Shown piece after piece: positions 34,314-40,231 of a stretch of 40,231 nucleotides of DNA; within the stretch, counting starts at the first letter, position 1, and the number at the start of each line of letters is the position of its first letter. Below the pieces are notes generated by a model. It was not told where the DNA came from and did not search any database. It worked only from the letters and a program-made list of their open reading frames with translations. Made by a program: the position numbers and the translations under genes. This stretch comes from Leucogyrophana mollusca (taxonomy: Eukaryota > Basidiomycota > Agaricomycetes > Boletales), in NCBI GenBank assembly GCA_021014945.1, contig MU266576.1, positions 1 through 40,231 of the forward strand. Reading direction: 5' to 3'.

Positions 34314-34967
34314 ATGCCAGCGCTTGCTCATAAAATCGGCAAGTCCTCATCTGCGGCTGAGTACTTGGAATATCCAATTGATCTTGCACTCTAGGCTCGC
34401 TTTTATTTTGCCCCAACTGCGGCACCTTGCTCAGTTTACCGAAGGATGGCGAACCCATGGTGACATGTGAGCGGTGCAACCACGAGGAACCAGCTACCTG
34501 TGCGTACCTTCACGTTGGTATGAATATGAGCGGCTCCCCGCAACTGGATGCATAGCATACGAGAACATAGAAATTACAACGCGGTCGCATCCCGAGGCCT
34601 TTCCTTCTGCCTTGAGGCAAAAGCGCAAAACCCAGACAAAAATTCACCAAGGCAAAGTGCTGCCAAAGGTGAGGTGACAAGCCGTGGTCTATGACTCGAC
34701 GCTATGCCAATACATAATAACCTCAGGTGTCAGAAAAATGCCCCGCTTGCGGGCACTTGGAGGCGTTTTACGAGGAAAAACAGGTGCGTGGCCGCCCGCG
34801 TCACTTTCTCCCTGATTGATTGATCTCCCGTCTCTCTTAGATGCGCAGTGCAGACGAAGGGTCAACAATTTTATACACGGTACGCATCGACCAGTACGGC
34901 TAGACTCTCGGTTGACCGTGTTCTCCAGTGTGTTTCTTGCAAGCATGGCTGGCGTATTAACAACTAG
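34314..34967 (+). CDS. RPA12: RNA polymerase I subunit A12 (Rpa12)
   Basis: Rpa12 is the TFIIS-like subunit of RNA polymerase I that supports RNA cleavage and termination. Six exons: 34314-34338, 34395-34499, 34556-34668, 34727-34783, 34841-34879 (39 nt) and 34929-34967, total 378 nt, 125 aa, exactly the usual size. The N-terminal zinc ribbon is FCPNCGTLL...VTCERCNHEE. The C-terminal ribbon is CPACGHLEAFYEEKQMRSAD, then EGSTILYTCVSCKHGW, ending in RINN. The RSADEG loop, which reaches the polymerase active site in TFIIS-type proteins, is intact. The first intron (34339-34394) appears to be GC-AG: the GCAAGTCC donor joins MPALAHKIG to SLLFCPNC in frame. The gene converges on OST5 with only 56 bp between stop codons. 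A transposon sits in its promoter region. Confidence 0.93.
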
Positions 34968-35023
34968 TTGTATGAATCGTGGAAGCCAACCACGACTCTG
35001 GCCCATGTGCAGCCCAGACCACT

Positions 35024-35384
35024 TTAGACGTTCACTCCGACACTACAGAACAACGCGACGACCCCGAAACCACCAAGGATGCTGGCTGTGGATGCGACGG
35101 CGGTTTCACGGAGTGGCAATGTGTCTTTTGGAAGGCTGAGAGTCCGGTTTTCAGTTACCATAGCACGTAGACACGAAGTATACACTAACGTTGAGGAGTA
35201 AAAAGCTAGAGCAAAAGTGGATGCCAGGAGGACCAGCGCGATGTGGGGCAGGAGCGAAGCGGGAACGTAAGGAGAGAATGGGGGCAATGATTTGTGCAGG
35301 GCCTTTTCAGCGTGGTTGAGAAAAGCGAAAGGCAGGGAATGTGTCCGCAGCAGAACGCACCTGGATCGCCTCGTATGAATCCAT
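35024..35384 (-). CDS. OST5: Oligosaccharyltransferase subunit Ost5
   Basis: Ost5 is a small membrane subunit of the ER complex that transfers glycans to asparagine. Exons 35384-35361 (24 nt), 35302-35190 and 35135-35024 total 249 nt, 82 aa, the expected size. It has the family's layout: a short N-terminus (MDSYEAIQALHKSLPPFSPY), a first membrane helix (LLPHIALVLLASTFALAFY), a short loop (STLPKDTLPLRE) and a second helix (TASILGGFGVVALFCSVGVN). The second intron (35136-35189) is 54 nt, a multiple of three and free of stops, so retention would add 18 residues to the loop between the helices. The spliced form gives the typical short loop and is preferred. Confidence 0.85.
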
Positions 35385-35670
35385 GACTGGAGGAGACGTG
35401 TACAAGAATTTGGTAGTTAGACTTTAGCGGGCGTTTATAGCAAACTCTGAGAACGGGCCACGCCTTGAGCTGACGTATTGCGGTTGCCAAACACATGTCA
35501 TCAAACCCATATCAACCCAGCAGCGTCAGTGGCACTCCCTCTTTCTCCATCACCGTCTTGACGACCACTTAATCGACCTACAGTACATATCCCCCACAAA
35601 CGTGAGTCTGCAAGTCTTATAACCCCGCTACTGCGCCTTTTAACCGTGAAGTCTTTTTTTTGGTCTGCAG

Positions 35671-36366
35671 ATGTCCGCGACGCAAAAAGTACAACAGCAC
35701 CCTGCGTTCGTGCAGGCCCAGAATAAGGCAAATTACTACCTCAATCAACTCGACAAGGAGGTATGGATATCGTTCATTGCGTTCGAGTAAAATGCTGACA
35801 CCACGCTGCTGCATAGCTCACGAAATATCCAGTGTTGAACGGCTTTGAGCAGCGCACTCAAGTTCCCAAAACGTATCTTGTCATCGGTGGCATTCTCCTG
35901 CTTACGCTCTTCCACTTCGTTAATCCCTTGGCTGCTCCCGTCTCAAACCTTGTTGGCTGGGGTCTCCCGGCTTATCTCTCGTTCAAGGCATTGGAGAGCC
36001 CGGGTCATCAGGATGACGTGCAGTGGCTTACGTACTGGGTCGTCTTCGGTTTCTTCAACTTCACGGAGAGTTTCGCGCTGCGGATTGTTCTGTACTATTT
36101 CCCGTGGTATTTCGCTTTCAAGACGGTTTTCATCCTGTGGTTGCAGCTCCCTACGTTCCGCGTACGTTTTGCCACACTACCAACTCGTTGCTACAGTGCT
36201 GACATCAGCGCACCGCTTTTAGGGCGCTCAAACCACGTATCTGACGGTCCTCAGGCCTGTGTTATCGAATCTCTCTAGTTCCTCACGCGCTGTTGCCCCA
36301 ACACAGGCCGAGACCACTGTCACTGCCGAGGACCTTCGCACACGCGTCGCCACAGCGAACGAGTGA
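35671..36366 (+). CDS. YOP1: Yop1, reticulon-like ER membrane-shaping protein (TB2/DP1/HVA22 family)
   Basis: Yop1 bends ER membranes into tubules. Exons 35671-35760, 35817-36161 and 36223-36366 total 579 nt, 192 aa; yeast Yop1 is 180. Visible features: an N-terminal cytosolic helix (FVQAQNKANYYLNQLDKEL), then two hydrophobic hairpins. The first contains TYLVIGGILLLTLFHF and LVGWGLPAYLSFKALE; the second follows the family signature DDVQWLTYWVVFGFFNFTES and contains YYFPWYFAFKTVFILWLQLP. The C-terminus after TTYLTVLRPVLSN is the amphipathic tail. The start codon follows directly after a good 3' splice site (TTGGTCTGCAG), so a 5' UTR intron is likely. The stop TGA at 36364-36366 overlaps a possible GTGAGT donor; splicing there would extend the C-terminus. 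Confidence 0.94.
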
Positions 36367-37038
36367 GTTGTCGCATGCAGGTGACTTTGCGTGGTGCGAT
36401 TTTGTGCTGTGGGTTGAATAAGCTATAGACTTTTTGTTCCTCTTTTCAGTCCAAGGAGCACCATATCACGTGTCCGCGTTCTATGTTCCACTCCTACATT
36501 TTCTGTTCTTACATGTTGCTTCTTATTCGACGTCTCAACATCCTGTATCCTGTTGAGTGAATGGATATTGGAGGCCACTTAATGGTGACCGATAGCAGCA
36601 GCACACTATTTAATAGGGCCGCTCAGTCTTAGGCTGCGGTTTTGTGGGACTCATTGCAGAGGTCCTGGTGCCCGGACACATATGCGGTAGTGGCCAAAGA
36701 TTGTTCATTGAACATCCGATTTGGATTGTGCACCGGATATTAGGGCGAACTAACTATAGGTGTGGGGGTCAAGAAAATCAAGGAATTAAATAAAATTAAA
36801 TAAATTAAATTGGAGGGGGGAGGGGGAAAGGGAGGAACAGAGTCGAGGATACAGGTTAAAATTTTGATTATCAGATTGCTTACATGCCATCCATCAAGTG
36901 CTCTTCAGTGGAGTTCCGGGATTGCGATCAACGGCAGGAATGCATCGAGCAGAAGCGCCGAACCACACACTATCGAGGTCTATACTAACTGATGTATTTC
37001 ATGTTTTTCTCTCCTTTCATCCATGTCGTTGTTCACGT
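36367..37038. other. Intergenic start of the repeat-rich island
   Basis: No gene recognised. It contains a low-complexity tract at about 36780-36835: an ATTAAATAA-type run followed by a purine run of G and A. It may also hold the left end of an inverted-repeat segment (see findings). Confidence 0.45.
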
Positions 37039-37635
37039 TCAATCACTTCCCAGCACATTCATCCCGCTCTGTCCACCCGCTCCTGGTCCAACGGCCTTTG
37101 TCGATGAGCCATTTATCAAGTCCAACAATGAATAAAAACCCACTGATGTATTAAATGTGCACAGTGCGCTGTTCCACTTTCCTGGACAGTCGGTGTGCTC
37201 ACAGCGTTGACAGGTGTGTGACTTGTACCTTTTGACTGTCATGACTGACAATTCACCTGTGTTGTGATGATCTCGTCGACGCAGGCTCGTTTCTGCTTCC
37301 CAGCTGCCTCTGTTGCACTGGTGCCATTTGCTCGCTTCTTGCCATTATGGACTGGCTTTGTAGGTGTCTCCCGGACTCCATATTCATAGTGAACAGCAGC
37401 TGAGAAGTCCCGCAATCAGCATCAGCCGCTGTGACGGAATCGTCTGGGATTGAAGGTCAGATAAAGCACTGAACAACATATAAGTTTGACACACTTACCG
37501 ACAATGTCTGATTGACACCTCCTCGGGGGCTTACCATACATCCTTACGCGGTCTGCCAACGTTCCCAGCGTTTGGGCTGTTCTTCGAGCCTTGTGGGCGG
37601 CCACAACCCTTGCACTCATTTTTCGTGCTTGCCAT
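37039..37635 (-). CDS. Probable transposon-associated zinc/AT-hook-like gene, possibly degraded
   Basis: Three coding-looking blocks lie in order on the minus strand. The first starts at ATG 37635: MASTKNECKGCGRPQGSKNS, with a GRPRKD-type AT-hook-like sequence shortly after. A middle basic block (VRETPTKPVHNGKKRANG, then TSATEAAGKQKRA) lies at about 37390-37280. The third block is KSHTCQRCEHTDCPGKWNSA followed by LC, a C-x2-C-x5-C-P-G zinc-ribbon-like motif. This pattern resembles transposon-associated proteins I recall from Agaricomycetes. I could not join all blocks with clean splice sites: a TGA lies between the second and third. The gene is therefore either damaged or spliced in a way I cannot see. 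The end at 37039 is the stop of the last open block. Confidence 0.35.
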
Positions 37636-37753
37636 TGGTGCTCTGCATGCGACCACAGTCGCACCGACACATTCTATAGCTTTTTCGCTGATAGATACGT
37701 CTCCGTCTCCGTTTCTGCAGTTCCGGTGTGGCTGTCAGTGAAGGCTCAAGTAG

Positions 37754-37787
37754 GTTTCAAACTCAGCTAGGTTTCGGACTCAGCTAG
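37754..37787. repeat. Tandem repeat, two 17-bp units
   Basis: Units 37754-37770 and 37771-37787 differ at two positions (GTTTC[AA/GG]ACTCAGCTAG), followed by a partial third copy of CTAG. Confidence 0.7.
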
Positions 37788-38082
37788 GTCCTAGTTGGCC
37801 CACACCCATAGATAGACCACCGATATTAGGGGAATTCAAAGATTGCAATTTCGCCGGTTTTTGTTTGCGGTCTTAAACGAGATGTCAAAAGGAGGTTTGA
37901 AAAAATGTTTGGCAGCCCTGATCTCGGAGCACGGTTCCCCCTGACTGTTGTCGTCGGAAAATGCAGCATGAAGCATTCGGAGTCTGAATACACTCGATGT
38001 TCCACTCGTCCTCGGCCATGGTGTTTTGAGCAACCTACGAGGTCAATCACATTCTGTGGGGAGCTCCAAACCGCTTGTTTAT

Positions 38083-38107
38083 AGCACTACCTGCCGCCAG
38101 TAGTGCT
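38083..38107. repeat. Short perfect hairpin
   Basis: An 8-bp stem AGCACTAC / GTAGTGCT encloses a 9-nt loop. It could be a chance palindrome or a trace of an element end. Confidence 0.5.
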
Positions 38108-38301
38108 TTCAATGGTTTGCCGAGTTGTATATCCTCCATTTACCACTTTTCTGCAGCATAACCAAGTTATGCCTTGTTCCTAACAAAATCAATCAATTAG
38201 AGGTCCCTGTCACTGCTTCAAGGTCATAAACCATTCCAGAAGGAGCTCTGTGTGTCTTGGCAGCGCTGTCCGTTGACAGGAATTTTTCTTGTTCTGAAAT
38301 C

Positions 38302-38308
38302 TATAAAG
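38302..38308 (+). promoter_or_regulatory. TATA box of the SANT-like gene
   Basis: TATAAAG lies 94 bp upstream of the ATG at 38402 and is followed by a pyrimidine-rich leader (38335-38400). This is the classical layout of a fungal core promoter, which suggests the gene was or is transcribed. Confidence 0.6.
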
Positions 38309-38401
38309 TCCTCAGCAGGCTTGCAAGCATATCCCCTCGGTTCATTCTCTCTTTCAATTCCGATTGTTCTCTTCCTTCTCTTTCTATTGTCCTTTGTCTC
38401 C

Positions 38402-39052
38402 ATGGCTTGTGCTACTCACTGTAACTCTCCACCGCTGTCTCCCACACAGGTCTTAAGAGCGAAGCTGCTCATTTCAAAGGCCAAGCGTGCAAAGAAATCT
38501 GCAACAAAAGTTGCGAAGTGCTTAAAGAAGGCAACTGATGAGACCTTAGAGTCCCTGACTGTTGCTAGTCAACCCCGTGTCGTGGTTGAGTAAGTCCCTT
38601 GGAATCTTTGTACCAAATCGATGCTAACCATGAACACAGCTGGTCCAATCCTGCTTTGCGTGACTTGATGGACAAGTTGCTTGCTGCCATATCGGACAAT
38701 TCTGTTTATAAGGTGGCCTTTGGGTTTGACAAGGGTACTGACTCTACAGTCAATTCTGGTGGTGCAAAGTTCAAGGTTCGCCATGAGAGCCTTGCGTGGA
38801 AGGTTTTCCTCCTTGATCCGCTTGGACAACCTGATCCTGCCAGCCCATGGCACAATCACCCAATTGACAAGCTTGGCACCTCAGTGAAAAATAGGATCAA
38901 AATGTAAGGCACTATTTGTTTGCGCTATCATACTTGAATGGCTCACGGTAAGTAACAGGTTAAAGGAATTGTATGGCAAGTACTGGGGTCAGCTTGGTGA
39001 GACTGGTCAAGGGCGTCAGGAAAAATCACTATTTCTATATAGAGATCTATAG
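38402..39052 (+). CDS. SANT/Myb-like DNA-binding domain protein, 3' end disrupted by an AT-rich element
   Basis: Exons 38402-38589, 38640-38903 and 38959-39052 give 546 nt, 181 aa. A basic N-terminal region (KLLISKAKRAKKSATKVAKC) precedes a domain starting DWSNPALRDLMDKLLAAISD and containing NSVYKVAFGF. It continues to LGTSVKNRIKMLKELYGKYW and GQLGETGQG. I recall the pattern 'WSxxxTxxLLxxIxDN...KNRIxxLxxxYxxxxxxLGETGxG' from numerous Agaricomycete hypothetical proteins, often in repeat-rich regions; it resembles a Myb/SANT trihelix. After GETGQGR the frame enters the inverted-repeat element (starting at 39014) and stops at 39050-39052. The true C-terminus is therefore lost or displaced. It may be transposon-derived itself. 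Confidence 0.6.
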
Positions 39053-39891
39053 TGCTATATAGGTGTTATAGCTATCAGAGCCCTATAGACAAGTCCCTTG
39101 CTCTAGAGTGCTATAGAGCTACTATAGATAAGCAATAATCCTATAGCTGTCTATAGCTAGGCCAATTCTACAGCATCTAATTGTATATCATTTACATTAC
39201 AAGTACTTCTGGTCAATATAAGTGAACAAAAAGATATTAGAACCACCTGCAGAGTAAATAAAATTAGAATAAACCATCTGCCACCAGCAGGAATTGAACC
39301 CAAGCCCTCATGGTGGTAGGTTCCCACACTCAGGCTTTTTCCGGACACATCATACCAACTCAGCTATAGTAGCTATAGTATTCCTGGGATCATTAGGCTA
39401 TATATACCACATTTCATTGACTTGGAACATTTTCTTCAAAGCTAATAATAAAAGGTAAAATATATTTATGTTGTGATCTGCTATAGATAGCTCTATCTAG
39501 CTATTATAGCTATTATAGCTATAGGAAAGTGCTTAAAATCTCAAAGTTGCTGAATTTATTTTGTGTGTATTTGAAGAGGTGTTTTTATGTGACCTGAACT
39601 AGAATTCTACTAAAATGGGAAAAAGGCACTTGTATATAGATGTCACTATAGAGTTATAATAGCTATAATAGCTACTATAGCTGACTATAGCTGAAGCATT
39701 TTCTCCTCCTTGTATGTGATGTACTTGCTTACTGTTATATATTTGTGACCATATTATCTAACATAATCACATTTAAAATAGTGGAAAAGGTTCAAAATTA
39801 TGAAATCTATGATGGCTATAGTAGCTATAATAGCTATAAAAGCACATATAGTTAAGGGTGTATCTATAGAGAATTTGAATTTTTCCTGACG
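39014..39891. mobile_element. AT-rich CTATAG-repeat element with short inverted ends
   Basis: The ends are a perfect 13-bp inverted repeat, CGTCAGGAAAAAT at 39014-39026 and its reverse complement at 39879-39891. The 878-bp body is strongly AT-rich, unlike both flanks, and holds about fifteen copies of the palindrome CTATAG, often joined as CTATAGCTATAG-like runs. A tRNA-like sequence lies inside on the minus strand. No long ORF is present, so it is non-autonomous. The target duplication is unclear: only CG is shared if the ends are taken as TCAGG...CCTGA. The superfamily cannot be named. Confidence 0.65.
39281..39373 (-). repeat. tRNA-like (SINE-head-like) sequence inside the AT-rich element
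   Basis: On the minus strand, TAGCTGAGTTGGTATGATG (39348-39366) matches a tRNA D-arm and pol III A box (compare TAGCTCAGTTGGTAGAGC). GGGTTCAATTCC (39290-39301) matches a B box and T-arm. Spacing between the boxes is about 46 nt, as in tRNAs with a longer variable arm. The acceptor and T stems do not pair well by eye, so it is probably a decayed tRNA or a SINE head rather than a working tRNA. Confidence 0.5.
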
Positions 39892-40231
39892 GTGATGAGC
39901 CTCGTGTTCATCTAGGCCCAGATTTCGCGATTTACGAGTCATTTCGAAGCCACGACCACGTTATCGAGGGCGCGACAACACCAAGGGGCCGCGATGCAGT
40001 TCGATACTATCTCGACGGCCTTCGACGAGCTACTCGGGACCTTGATGTACCTCGAAGGACCGAACGGAGTCGAGGGACGGGTGCGACGGGGCGTTGTGGC
40101 TTGGTACGGGCATAGGAGACCGTGTCACGAGGGAACTAGGGCAGAGGGCTAGGTTGGGGACATCGGGGGCGCGCGGCCCAGTCGAATCGAGCTTGAGGAC
40201 CCTCGGAGCGCGGTGGGTCACTTAAGCGAAG
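39892..40231. other. GC-rich tail, unassigned
   Basis: Composition flips abruptly from AT-rich to GC-rich at the element edge. The stretch is rich in TCGA and CGA. A plus-strand frame beginning CGT GAT GAG at the junction stays open for about 80 codons to a TAG near 40113, but its translation (Arg/Asp-rich) shows no known motif. It may be old coding sequence, the interrupted end of the SANT-like gene, or another repeat. Confidence 0.35.

Larger units (their letters stand above)
37636..38301. other. Intergenic, between zinc-gene remnant and SANT-like gene
   Basis: No gene recognised apart from the tandem repeat and a perfect hairpin. Two overlapping minus-strand open frames (37826-38050) show no motif. 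Confidence 0.4.

Noticed and set aside
36364..36470. Extra splice at GAGTGAGT extending YOP1
   Set aside because: The in-frame TGA gives a protein of normal length; the extension shows no conserved sequence.
39281..39373. Functional tRNA gene
   Set aside because: The box motifs are good, but the T-arm and acceptor stems pair poorly by eye and it lies inside a repeat element.
1..40231. CRISPR arrays, bacterial operons, riboswitches or rRNA
   Set aside because: None seen; the spliced genes show that this is a nuclear fungal sequence.

Overview
This is a gene-dense stretch of a basidiomycete genome, most likely a mushroom-forming Agaricomycete. The evidence is: many very short introns (mostly 48-60 nt, GT-AG with two GC-AG cases), single-copy fungal housekeeping genes with basidiomycete-like sequences, and Agaricomycete-type repeat genes at both ends. 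The assignment to Agaricomycetes is inference; the species is not identifiable from sequence alone. Most gene models below were rebuilt by joining exons by eye. For each complete model the summed exon length was checked to be a multiple of three with no internal stop. Layout: positions 1-497 hold the 3' end of a Plavaka-like transposon gene. Then come MSH4 (867-4759, +, 27 exons), a DAO-type FAD oxidoreductase with an N-myristoylation signal (5211-7055, +), a Bni4-like low-complexity protein (8807-11789, +), RPB1, the largest subunit of RNA polymerase II (12497-19035, -), VPS27 (19813-22346, +), VPS72/SWC2 (22665-24338, -), a mitochondrial ribosomal protein with an L51/S25/CI-B8 domain (24524-25244, +), GET2 (25361-26474, -), an Age2-type ArfGAP (26663-28091, +), a leukotriene-A4-hydrolase-like aminopeptidase (28222-30993, -), an orphan protein (31386-32372, -), a 1.24-kb transposon (32889-34124), RPA12 (34314-34967, +), OST5 (35024-35384, -) and YOP1 (35671-36366, +). 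From about 36.4 kb to the end the window is an accessory, repeat-rich island. It holds a zinc/AT-hook-like gene remnant, a SANT/Myb-like gene cut by an AT-rich inverted-repeat element with a tRNA-like internal sequence, and a GC-rich tail. The genes are not a pathway. They are a typical fungal mix: transcription and chromatin (RPB1, RPA12, SWC2), membrane traffic (VPS27, ArfGAP, GET2, YOP1, OST5), meiosis (MSH4) and metabolism. The most unusual signals are: (1) the RPB1 C-terminal-domain repeats are split by phase-1 introns into tiny exons, including 9-nt, 3-nt and 12-nt micro-exons that together restore perfect heptads; (2) MSH4 has an 8-nt micro-exon inside its Walker A loop; (3) a hAT-like element with perfect 28-bp inverted termini and an 8-bp target duplication carries an intron-containing fragment of a host-type gene and sits 10 bp upstream of a TATA-like box in front of RPA12; (4) the AT-rich CTATAG element interrupts a SANT-like gene.
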